From NCBI RefSeq assembly GCF_002209555.1, contig NZ_NJIF01000006.1:62001-126000 (forward strand): DNA of 64,000 nucleotides, given 5' to 3'. Shown piece by piece: positions 46,701 to 53,396 of the stretch (positions within the stretch are counted from its first letter, which is position 1; each line of letters starts with the position of its first letter). The DNA is from Achromobacter insolitus. Lineage in GTDB: Bacteria; Pseudomonadota; Gammaproteobacteria; Burkholderiales; Burkholderiaceae_B. The translations under genes were made by a program, and so were the position numbers. The notes below the pieces were generated by a model. It was given only the letters and a program-made list of their open reading frames with translations. It ran no database searches and was not told the DNA's origin.

Positions 46701-46910
46701 TTGCCCGTCGTGGCCGTTATTGGGATGGCCGCCACTGGAACAGCATGTGCCGTCGGCGCCGCGCAATTGATAGGCCAGCGGCGCCGTCTGCGCCGATGCC
46801 GGCCGGCCGAAGACGTACACCGTGGAAAGTCCTGCCTGCAACAACAACGCCAGCCAGGTAAGCCGCAGACCGTTGCGGCCGGGCGTCGGAAAGTCTTGCG
46901 CGGAATTCAT
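40737..46910 (-). CDS. Giant Gly-rich autotransporter (type Va)
   Basis: A 2057-residue autotransporter. Signal region: LTWLALLLQAGLSTVYVFGRPASAQ. The passenger (about residues 50-1750) is extremely Gly-rich: 13 exact copies of QS[IVL]GGGGG plus variants, each after a ...GxxAxGIxA stretch and spaced roughly 60-110 residues. This is a parallel beta-helix pattern encoded at about 42580-45480. A VYNNGTVAGDVLMGPGSTFNNNPGATLYSGARF region then leads to the roughly 270-residue C-terminal barrel (TLTVGAQREIATNWFLGGSLSYAYG onward), ending RAAYRF. Two Cys sit near the barrel entry (SCPTFVGESTILREGDC). No protease or classical adhesin motif is seen. No strong ribosome site precedes the chosen start at 46910. 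Confidence 0.85.
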   Translation of the reverse strand: MNSAQDFPTPGRNGLRLTWLALLLQAGLSTVYVFGRPASAQTAPLAYQLRGADGTCCSSGGHPNNGHDGQWGQRDFVQTDSNQRISAGAPGQTGILIDVSGGNGGNGRDANENHWGGNGGGGRIIDYTLAASTVYAAGRGIDLYSTGGNGGLWGNADGPNGGYGIGGDGHQARATLNNVTVSGTGFGIAVQSWGGAGTDSAIADGFSGAYTSGHGGGAGLAAVILQGTTSVTARGPGPGDVSAGVGLISSGGNGGAAEHTGDFGGHSDAGRGGDASAVTFTSSAGVSVAGHGDGGHGVIARSLGGNASTANGTDTKAAAGGNAGQITINNGGAILADGNRGIGIYALTQGGNGGNGGNGSWSGGHDGGAGGSPGAITITNTGSITVGTNDTVGAKGIVASVLGGEGGPGGASGAFGAGGNGGAGAVAGQAITITNAGAISTYGNDAAAVIANSAGGGGGLASSSNGIIAVGGGHGGTGGAGGGIAMSNSGGIDTSGDNSAAVLLQSIGGGGGVGGDANSTGVIASVAIGGSGGAAGNGGLIQFFSQGKILTRGGNASGVVLQSIGGGGGSGGSANAVGVGVGLNVALATGGKGGSGGSGNTVSFTQARQGVITTQGAHSNGVLAQSLGGGGGSGGLANSRVVTIAPQLGDNPSGAVTLAVSNGGAGQGAGDGGTILVMNQGEIHTLDAHSNGVLVQSIGGGGGNGGGVLAPVKTPVIGNSLINLQLTVQHGGQGGPGGSGGPVQAGNDVTGIIATAGVGAAGIVAQSIGGGGGNGGIVQMHDASSFNDILGAPGNLAGLLTKAADWLEKGPQLAFSKAVSLSVGVTAGGNGGAGNAASAFSVRNDGAIATAGDHALGILAQSVGGGGGNAGAIDSAGASTLLSSIDALIKAAESGAQDLFTVALPQTNITHQTGGNGGAAGTGGGTASDPAIVTNTGTIATQGNGSAGIVAQSIGGGGGRSAASGQDLQAVVSAGAGGQAPAIIDGITRIINILGTKGGSLLGGLINVRNGGLAGASGAGGAVTVDASASTSRVTTQGSQAPGILAQSVGGGGGISMVDQPLFLWSQATSTLSLGAAGDPGQGMKTSTGGAASVVHGGTLATGGSGSAGILAQSVGGGGGVSALAMRNASVAAIAQTATLSINVGGDYPSDSYSGFSASQLSAGSVNAANNLGRIVTQGVYAPGILAQSVGGGGGVAAVSSTVILSGVDIRLGSTATDAGGPFASNLNGAGGNVTVTNTGGSIATSGALSFGVLAQSVGGGGGLVTIDNGAGPAANAANIRFGSSAPMAGPAGTVTVTQDVGGSIVTAGTNSHAIVAQSVGGGGGIAGLATQAGLVALQSVASPAQGGDGNTVTVSVAGRVATSGRGAAGILAQSVGGGGGLAGDQSFSQSLAGLVQNAGLTGGKGNGGAVNVTVGTGGTVQTSGSNAPAILAMSVGGGGVFKDGVLYQYSTPGNDPAYGGPLSIDIGHAAQVIASGGSSPAVVALSNGAYGGGRAISVNLGQNALVSADSTSGTGILAVTPFAGTTITNAGVIQAKTAIDVAGAAVVYNNGTVAGDVLMGPGSTFNNNPGATLYSGARFQGDLASAGILNPGGPGVFTATRITGTLNHTGTYRPDLDFGGHNSDFISVSGPSTLAGTVRPVLRNPVKNVWLGIGHFAAEQDSMPATASDSPLFQYTLKNNGAAGLRDPLISVDADFTPAAFPLNADRARIANSLQALWDQGKKSDASTFDKFTGIQSAEQYRDALNGIAHDGQFARAANQMHASYASLNRMMSCPTFVGESTILREGDCVWTRLDTNWTQRKSTSDDEGYRVRQSTLTVGAQREIATNWFLGGSLSYAYGKTTSASDLSGNSDTYAGGLALKYNNAPWQVSVAVHGGVEKSRMSRGTLDGVAKSKPESSFLAARLRTAYEFSQPSWYLRPYVDFDVNHVRQEGYGEQGAGAFNLKVRGNDTTSFMATPMIELGGRKDLANGATLRSYVAGGMSFLSGGDVVTTMQLNGPGAVPFTLRSGMPKTYGNLSAGLEYVTRKGVEFKTEYGLRGNGQYRDQSLTLRAAYRF

Positions 46911-47197
46911 GGCGGCAGTTGCAGCAGAAATGGGCAGATTGAGAAATTCGCCGTTCGCCGCCCGCGGTACAAGCCCAAGATGACGAATCAACCATTCCGT
47001 CTGATGAGTAGCCGACGCCCGCGGCCCCGGATCCCGTGCCGCTACAAACCTTTGAGTTACATCAAGGTTTGACCGGCGAGCGCCACCGCGGGCCGCCGCC
47101 CCTGCGCCATAATCAGAATGCAGCAGCCCCTCAGCGCTGCGCGGGGCTTCCCGGCCTCTTCGGTTTCCCTTACCTCGATCAGGCGGACCCGGCATAC

Positions 47198-48079
47198 ATG
47201 CAAAGACTTATCCTCCCGCTGCCCGGCAATGAAGGATTCGCCAAGCGCCTTGCCGCCCTGTGCCAAGGCGAACTCGGCGCCGTGGAAACCCGCCAATTCC
47301 CCGACGGCGAAAGCTACGTGCGCCTGCATGGCGATCCGCGCGGACGCGCGGTCGACATCGTCTGCACGCTCGCCCGTCCAGACCCGCGCTTCCTGAGCCT
47401 CGTGTACGCGGCCGACACCGCGCGCGAGCTGGGCGCGACTCAGGTCAACCTGATTGCGCCCTATCTGGCCTACATGCGCCAGGACAAGCGATTCCAGGAA
47501 GGCGAAAGCATCAGTTCGCTGTCGTTTGCCCGCCTGGTGTCCTCGACCTTCGACCGCTTGCTCACCGTCGACCCGCATCTGCATCGCCACCCCACGCTGT
47601 CTGCGCTGTACACCATACCCACCACCACACTGCACGCCGCCCCGCGCCTGGCCAGCTGGATCGCGGCCAACGTGCAATCGCCACTGATCATCGGACCGGA
47701 CGAAGAAAGCGAGCAATGGGCCGGCTCCATCGCCGAGCGCATCGGTGCGCCGCACGTGGTGCTGCGCAAGACCCGGCAGGGCGACCGGCAGGTCGACATC
47801 CAGGTCCCCGACCTCTCGGCCTGGCAGGATCGCACGCCGGTCCTGGTGGACGATATTGCCTCGTCCGGCCGCACCCTCGTCGTGGCGGCCGGAAAACTCG
47901 CCGGCATGAGGCCGCCGCAATGCGTGGTGGTGCATGCCCTGTTCGCCGAGGACGCGTGGTCCCAGGTATCCGACTGCTTTGAACGCGTCGTTTCCACTGA
48001 CGCCGTGCCTCATCCCAGCAACCGCATCGAACTCGCGCCGCTGCTGGCCAACGCGCTCTTGCGCGATTTGCGCGATTGA
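47198..48079 (+). CDS. Ribose-phosphate diphosphokinase (PRPP synthetase-like)
   Basis: A 293-residue enzyme of the PRPP synthetase family, making PRPP from ribose 5-phosphate and ATP. The family blocks are present: QFPDGESYVRL, the metal/ATP region LLTVDPHLHRH, and the PRPP loop VLVDDIASSGRT. It is shorter than the usual 310-320-residue housekeeping enzyme and resembles the compact class III type. It heads a four-gene rightward set with the ThDP-fold protein (25 bp away), a beta-CASP hydrolase and a nucleoside phosphorylase, so a dedicated role rather than the essential prs seems likely. ATG at 47198 is chosen; no strong ribosome site is visible. Confidence 0.85.
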   Translation: MQRLILPLPGNEGFAKRLAALCQGELGAVETRQFPDGESYVRLHGDPRGRAVDIVCTLARPDPRFLSLVYAADTARELGATQVNLIAPYLAYMRQDKRFQEGESISSLSFARLVSSTFDRLLTVDPHLHRHPTLSALYTIPTTTLHAAPRLASWIAANVQSPLIIGPDEESEQWAGSIAERIGAPHVVLRKTRQGDRQVDIQVPDLSAWQDRTPVLVDDIASSGRTLVVAAGKLAGMRPPQCVVVHALFAEDAWSQVSDCFERVVSTDAVPHPSNRIELAPLLANALLRDLRD

Positions 48080-48104
48080 CCACCCGATTTCAAAGGAACC
48101 CGCG

Positions 48105-50468
48105 ATGACGCTCCGCGAGCATTGGCTTTCCGGCCATGGCCCGATCCAACACCGCGCCGACACCGTCGAGCGCGTCGACGCGCTGGTGCGGCGGCTTGCC
48201 GCCAGCGGCCGCCTTGCCCACCAGGACGAGGCCTACGCCATGCTGGCCGCCGCCGACAGGCTCTGCTGCGCGGCGATGAACGTCGTGGCGCACATGACCT
48301 ATGCGCGCCGCATCGCCCTGGACGGCGCTTCACTATCCGCCGATGACTTCAAGCCCAATCCCGAAGGCCATACGGGCGGCTCGCTGAATATGGTGCCCGC
48401 CTTCGTCGCCTATCTGCTGGCCAATGCGTTGACGGGCAAGACCCGCGGCTGGCTGATGGGCCAGGGACATTGCGTGGCCGCCATCGAGGCCGTCAACGCC
48501 TTGACCGGCGACGTCTCGCCTGCCCAGCGCGGCCGCTACGATCGCAGCGAGGCGGGACTGGCACGGCTGATCACGGACTTCTATTCCTACGCCATCGACG
48601 CGCAGGGACTGCCTGCCGCGCCGTTGGGCAGCCATGCCGGCCCCAATACGGCGGGCGCCGTGTCCGAAGGCGGCTACCTGGGATTCGCCGGCCTGCAATA
48701 CGTGCACATGCCGCTGCCGGGCGAAAGCCTGGTGGCCTTCCTGAGCGACGGCGCCTTCGAGGAACAGCGCGGCTCGGACTGGGCTACACGCTGGTGGCGC
48801 GCCGAGGACTGCGGCCAGGCCGTGCCCGTCATGATCCTGAACGGACGCCGCATCGAGCAGCGCACGCAGATCGTGCAGGAAGGCGGCGCGCACTGGCTGG
48901 CCGAGGACCTGCGGCACAATGGCTTCGATCCGCTCATCGTCGACGGCCGCGATCCAGCCGCCATCGCCTGGGCCATCCTGGCTGCCGAAGAGGATCTGGC
49001 CGACAAGCTCGCGGCGCCGGATTTTCAATATCCCGCCCGGCTGCCCTACGTCATCGCCGAAACCGAGAAGGGATTCGGCTTTCCCGGCGCGGGCACCAAC
49101 GCCGCGCACAACCTGCCCCTAGGCGGCAACCCTCACACGGACAGCGCAGCCCGCGCAGCGTTCAACGCCAGCGCGGCCCGGCTATTCGTCCCTGGGCCCG
49201 ACCTGGACGCGGCGCTGGCCGCGCTGGCCAATCACGCTGCACAGCAACGCCCGCTGGAAAGCGGGCATCCCATGGCGCACCGGCACCCTGAAGCGCCGGC
49301 CCTACCCGAGCCCGCCTGGGAGGCCGCGGGCTCCCAGGGCAGCGCCATGGCCGCGCTGGACCGCTGGTTCGTGGAACTGGTGCGCGCCAATCCTCGCCTG
49401 CGGGTGCGCATCGGCAACCCGGACGAACTCGCCAGCAACAAGATGGGCGGCACGCTGGCATTGCTGAAACATCGCGTCGATCATCCCGAGGCCGGCGTCG
49501 CCGAAGACCGGCATGGCGCCGTCATCACTGCGCTGAACGAAGAAGCCGTGGCTGCCGCCGCTCTGGCGAACAAGGGCGGCCTGAATCTCATCGTGAGCTA
49601 CGAAGCCTTCGCCGTGAAGATGCTGGGGCTGCTGCGCCAGGAGATCATCTTTGCCCGCCGCCAGAAAGAGCTTGGGCAGGCGCCGGGCTGGCTGTCGGTG
49701 CCGCTGGTGGTCACTTCCCACACCTGGGAGAACGCCAAGAACGAGCAGTCGCATCAGGATCCCACGATCGGCGAGGCCTTGCTGGGGGAAATGTCGGATA
49801 CGTCCCGCGTGCTTTTCCCGGTGGACGGCAACAGCGCCGCCGCAGCGCTGCGGGCCGTCTATGCGCAGCGCGCCCAGGTCGCCTGCATGGTCGTATCCAA
49901 GCGCGACAGCGCGCAGCGCTTCGATGCGCAAACGGCGCAAACGCTGGTCGAACAGGGCGCGGCCCACATCGCGGGCGATCCGACGGCCAGCGCACTGCAG
50001 TTCGTCGCCATTGGCGCCTACCAGCTTGAAGAAGCGCTGAAGGCCCGCGCCCTTCTGGCGCGTCTGGGCCATGAGTGCTGCGTGTCGGTGGTACTGGAGC
50101 CCGGCCGTCTGCGCGTCCCGCGCGATGACCTCGAATCCGCCTTTGTCCTGTCCGACGCCGCCGTGCACGCGCTCTTCCCGCCCGGCATGCCGCGCGTGCT
50201 GTTGTGCCACACGCGTCCGGAACCCATGCTGGGCGTCCTGCGCCGCCTGGACGGCGGACCGGCGCTCACCCGGGCGTTGGGCTACATCAGCCGGGGCGGC
50301 ACGCTGGACGTGCCCGGCATGCTGTTCGCCAACCGCTGCACTTGGGCCCATGCCGTCGACGCCGCGGCTGCCGTCGCCGGCTGGCGCCGCGAGGACGTGC
50401 TCGATACGCCGAGGCTGCTGGCTATCGACGGCAGAGGCAATCCCGCCGACCTCGCCCATCCACTCTGA
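48105..50468 (+). CDS. ThDP-fold phosphoketolase/transketolase-like protein (xylulose-5-P epimerase-like)
   Basis: A 787-residue protein with the phosphoketolase layout. The Pyr/PP region has PNPEGHTGGSLNMVPAFVAYLLAN, GQGHCVAAIEAVNAL and FLSDGAFEEQRGSDWATRWWRAE followed by MILNGRRI (the metal-binding block is S-D-G...L-N, not the exact GDG-NN). Later blocks are RIGNPDELASNKMGGTL and VTSHTWENAKNEQSHQDPTIGEALLGE. Some relatives are annotated xylulose 5-phosphate 3-epimerase; a phosphoketolase-type reaction is the alternative. Either would act on a pentose phosphate. It lies 25 bp after the PRPP synthetase-like gene with AAAGGAA upstream. Confidence 0.8.
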   Translation: MTLREHWLSGHGPIQHRADTVERVDALVRRLAASGRLAHQDEAYAMLAAADRLCCAAMNVVAHMTYARRIALDGASLSADDFKPNPEGHTGGSLNMVPAFVAYLLANALTGKTRGWLMGQGHCVAAIEAVNALTGDVSPAQRGRYDRSEAGLARLITDFYSYAIDAQGLPAAPLGSHAGPNTAGAVSEGGYLGFAGLQYVHMPLPGESLVAFLSDGAFEEQRGSDWATRWWRAEDCGQAVPVMILNGRRIEQRTQIVQEGGAHWLAEDLRHNGFDPLIVDGRDPAAIAWAILAAEEDLADKLAAPDFQYPARLPYVIAETEKGFGFPGAGTNAAHNLPLGGNPHTDSAARAAFNASAARLFVPGPDLDAALAALANHAAQQRPLESGHPMAHRHPEAPALPEPAWEAAGSQGSAMAALDRWFVELVRANPRLRVRIGNPDELASNKMGGTLALLKHRVDHPEAGVAEDRHGAVITALNEEAVAAAALANKGGLNLIVSYEAFAVKMLGLLRQEIIFARRQKELGQAPGWLSVPLVVTSHTWENAKNEQSHQDPTIGEALLGEMSDTSRVLFPVDGNSAAAALRAVYAQRAQVACMVVSKRDSAQRFDAQTAQTLVEQGAAHIAGDPTASALQFVAIGAYQLEEALKARALLARLGHECCVSVVLEPGRLRVPRDDLESAFVLSDAAVHALFPPGMPRVLLCHTRPEPMLGVLRRLDGGPALTRALGYISRGGTLDVPGMLFANRCTWAHAVDAAAAVAGWRREDVLDTPRLLAIDGRGNPADLAHPL

Positions 50469-50486
50469 AGCCGCACAAGGAAAACC

Positions 50487-51845
50487 ATGCTCGCACTCAC
50501 CTGCCTGGGCGGAGCCGGCACCGTCACAGGATCCAAACACCTGCTGAGCCACGCAGATACCCACCTGCTGATTGACTGCGGCCTGTTCCAGGGCCTGAAG
50601 AACCTGCGGGAGCTCAACTGGCAGCGTCTGCCATTGGCGCCCGCCGATATCGATGCGGTGGTCTTGACGCATGCCCACCTCGATCATTGCGGCTACTTGC
50701 CACGGCTGGTGGTAGAGGGCTTCAAGGGCAAGATCCACGCCACGCCCGCAACGCGCGACGTTGCCGAGCTGATCCTGCTGGACAGCGCCAATCTGCAGGA
50801 AAAAGACGCGGACTTCGCCAACCGCAAGGGCTTCTCGAAGCACAAGCCGGCGTTGCCGCTCTACCGCGTGGTCGACGCCGAGCGCGCGCTGGCGCGTTTT
50901 TCCGACGTGGCGCTGCACCAGGAAACCGTCCTGCCAGGCGGCGCGAAGCTCACGCTGCGCCGCGCCGGCCACATCCTGGGCGCGACGACCGCGCAGGTCG
51001 ACATCGGCGGCATGCGCGTGGTGTTCTCCGGCGACCTGGGGCGCTACAACGATCCGGTCATGCATGATCCCGAACCCGTGCCACGGGCCGACTACATCGT
51101 CATCGAATCCACCTACGGCAATCGGCGCCACGATCCCGCCGACCCCATTGAAGCCCTGGGCGCCATCATCGAACGCACCGTGCAGCGCGGCGGCACCGTC
51201 GTCATACCCGCGTTTGCAGTGGGCCGGGCGCAGACCCTGATCCATGCGCTCTGGAAGCTGCGTCAGGCGGGCAGGCTGCAGAACATTCCGGTCTACCTGG
51301 ACAGCCCCATGGCAACCAGCGCCACTGAACTGCTGGACCGCCACGCCGCGGAGCACAAGTTGTCTGCGCGCGAATACGAGGCGGCCTGCTCCGCCGTGAC
51401 CTACGTGCGCGACGTCGAGGAATCCAAGGCGCTGTCCGCCAACCGCTATCCCAAGGTCATCATCTCGGCCAGCGGCATGGCAACCGGCGGCCGGGTGCTG
51501 CACCATATCGCCGCCTTTGGCACAGACCATCGCAACACCCTGCTCTTCTCCGGCTTCCAGGCCGCGGGCACGCGCGGCCGCAAGCTGCTCAACGGCGCCA
51601 CGGAAACCAAGATCTACGGCCAGTGGACCCCTATCAATGCCGAGGTGGCCGAACTGCCCATGCTGTCGGCCCACGCGGACAGCGATGAACTGATGCGCTG
51701 GCTGTCCGGATTCCATGAGGCTCCCCGTCGGGTCTTTATCGTCCATGGCGAACCCGAAGCCTCCGAAGCGCTGCGCGAACGCATCGAGCGCGAACTGAAC
51801 TGGCATGCCACCGTGCCGCTGCAGGACCAGAGGTACGAGCTGTGA
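50487..51845 (+). CDS. Beta-CASP metallo-beta-lactamase-fold RNA hydrolase
   Basis: A 452-residue MBL-fold nuclease of the CPSF73/YSH1-like bacterial group. The zinc motif is His62-x-His64-x-Asp66-His67 (LTHAHLDHCGYLP); it is followed by GHILGA, FSGDLGRY, the beta-CASP motif A ESTYGNRRH, ISASGMATGGRVLHH and the C-terminal LSAHADSDEL and FIVHGEPEA. Such enzymes cut or trim RNA. In this operon it could supply nucleoside monophosphates to the phosphorylase encoded next (ATGA overlap), but this is inference. Confidence 0.9.
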   Translation: MLALTCLGGAGTVTGSKHLLSHADTHLLIDCGLFQGLKNLRELNWQRLPLAPADIDAVVLTHAHLDHCGYLPRLVVEGFKGKIHATPATRDVAELILLDSANLQEKDADFANRKGFSKHKPALPLYRVVDAERALARFSDVALHQETVLPGGAKLTLRRAGHILGATTAQVDIGGMRVVFSGDLGRYNDPVMHDPEPVPRADYIVIESTYGNRRHDPADPIEALGAIIERTVQRGGTVVIPAFAVGRAQTLIHALWKLRQAGRLQNIPVYLDSPMATSATELLDRHAAEHKLSAREYEAACSAVTYVRDVEESKALSANRYPKVIISASGMATGGRVLHHIAAFGTDHRNTLLFSGFQAAGTRGRKLLNGATETKIYGQWTPINAEVAELPMLSAHADSDELMRWLSGFHEAPRRVFIVHGEPEASEALRERIERELNWHATVPLQDQRYEL

Positions 51846-53359
51846 GCAGCATTCCCGAATTGAAGCCGCCCGCGCTGCGCGCCACGCGCATGCGTCTGCA
51901 TGCGCAGCACCAGCCCATCGCGCTGATGCGCGCGGACTGCCACGTCTGCCGGTCCGAGGGACTGGCTTCCCGCTCGCAGGTCCTGATCACATCCAATGGC
52001 CATGAAGTCCAGGCTCAGCTGTACCAGATCGACAGCGACCTGCTGGCGCTGGACGAAGTGGCGCTGTCCGAGGAAGCCTGGGATGCCTTGGGCATCCGCG
52101 ACGGCGACAGCGTGCACGTGCGGCACCCGCCGGTGCTCGAATCCCTGGCCGGCGTGCGCCAGCGCATCTACGGACGCCGCCTGGGCGAGGAAGATCTGGC
52201 CGCCATCGTCCACGACGTCGTGCGCGGCCGCTACACGGACGTGCACTTGTCGGCTTTCCTGACCGCCACGGCCACCCTGCCGCTGAGCATCGACGAGACC
52301 ATTTTCCTGACCAAGGCCATGGTCGAGGTCGGCGACCGCCTGAGCTGGCAAGCCCCCATCGTGGTGGACAAGCATTGCGTGGGTGGACTGCCCGGCAACC
52401 GCACCACGCCGCTGGTGGTCGCCATCGCCGCCGCCAATGGCCTGGTCATGCCCAAGACCTCGTCGCGCGCGATCACCTCGCCCGCGGGTACCGCGGACAC
52501 CATGGAGATGCTGGCACCGGTGGAGCTGGGTATCGAACGACTGCAGCAGGTCGTGCAGGCCGAGGGCGGCTGCATCGCCTGGGGCGGCGCCATGCGCCTG
52601 AGCCCGGCCGATGACATTTTCGTGCGCGTGGAGCGCGAACTCGACATCGACACCGAAGGCCAGTTGATCGCCTCGGTGCTGTCCAAGAAGATCGCAGCCG
52701 GCGCCACGCATGTCGTGATCGACATACCGGTAGGTCCCACGGCCAAGATCCGCAGCCGCGAGGCGGGCGAGCGCCTCGCCGGGCATCTGATAGAAACGGC
52801 CGCTCATTTTGGGCTGACCTTGCGCTGCCTGTACACCGACGGCAGCCAGCCCGTGGGCCGCGGCATCGGTCCGGCCTTGGAAGCCCGCGACGTCCTGGCC
52901 GTCCTGCGCAACGAAGCGGACCAGCCGCAAGACCTGCGCGAACGCGCCGCCCTCGTGGCGGGCGCCGTGCTGGAAGTCGGCGGTGCGGCGCCGGCAGGAC
53001 AAGGCATTGCCCTGGCCCTGCGGACCTTGGACAGCGGCCTCGCCTGGGAAAAATTCAGACGAATCTGCGCCGCCCAGGGCGGGCTGCGCGAGCCGCCCCG
53101 AGCTGCCCACGTCGAACCCTTGGCCGCGCTGCAGGCCGGCCGCGTCACCCACATCGACAACCGCAAGCTTTCACGCCTGGCCAAGCTGGCCGGCGCGCCG
53201 GAACGGCCCGCCGCGGGAGTGTCCCTGCACGCACGACTGGGCGACGAGGTGGCGCGCGGGCAACCCTGGCTCTTTCTCCATGCGCAGACCCGCAGCGAAA
53301 TGGCCTACGCGCTGGAGTACGCGCGGCACGCCGGGGATATCGTGACGATAGAAGCCTGA
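51842..53359 (+). CDS. AMP/thymidine phosphorylase family protein
   Basis: A 505-residue enzyme of the thymidine phosphorylase type 2/AMP phosphorylase family. The length and an N-terminal extra domain (residues about 1-85) match archaeal AMP phosphorylase rather than the 440-residue E. coli thymidine phosphorylase. Key blocks: IVVDKHCVGGLPGNRTTPLVVAIAAANGLVMPKTSSRAITSPAGTADTMEMLAPVEL with the phosphate/base loop, and LIASVLSKKIAAGATHVVIDIPVGPTAKI. It likely releases ribose 1,5-bisphosphate from NMPs or ribose 1-phosphate from nucleosides. Last gene of the operon, coupled to the beta-CASP gene by ATGA. Confidence 0.88.
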   Translation: MSSIPELKPPALRATRMRLHAQHQPIALMRADCHVCRSEGLASRSQVLITSNGHEVQAQLYQIDSDLLALDEVALSEEAWDALGIRDGDSVHVRHPPVLESLAGVRQRIYGRRLGEEDLAAIVHDVVRGRYTDVHLSAFLTATATLPLSIDETIFLTKAMVEVGDRLSWQAPIVVDKHCVGGLPGNRTTPLVVAIAAANGLVMPKTSSRAITSPAGTADTMEMLAPVELGIERLQQVVQAEGGCIAWGGAMRLSPADDIFVRVERELDIDTEGQLIASVLSKKIAAGATHVVIDIPVGPTAKIRSREAGERLAGHLIETAAHFGLTLRCLYTDGSQPVGRGIGPALEARDVLAVLRNEADQPQDLRERAALVAGAVLEVGGAAPAGQGIALALRTLDSGLAWEKFRRICAAQGGLREPPRAAHVEPLAALQAGRVTHIDNRKLSRLAKLAGAPERPAAGVSLHARLGDEVARGQPWLFLHAQTRSEMAYALEYARHAGDIVTIEA

Positions 53360-53396
53360 GGCGGGCGGCACAGCCATCCGCCATGCGGCGACACGC

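Noticed and set aside
49302-51806. 834-codon open frame on the minus strand
   Set aside because: Antisense to the ThDP-fold and beta-CASP genes, both with unmistakable motifs.
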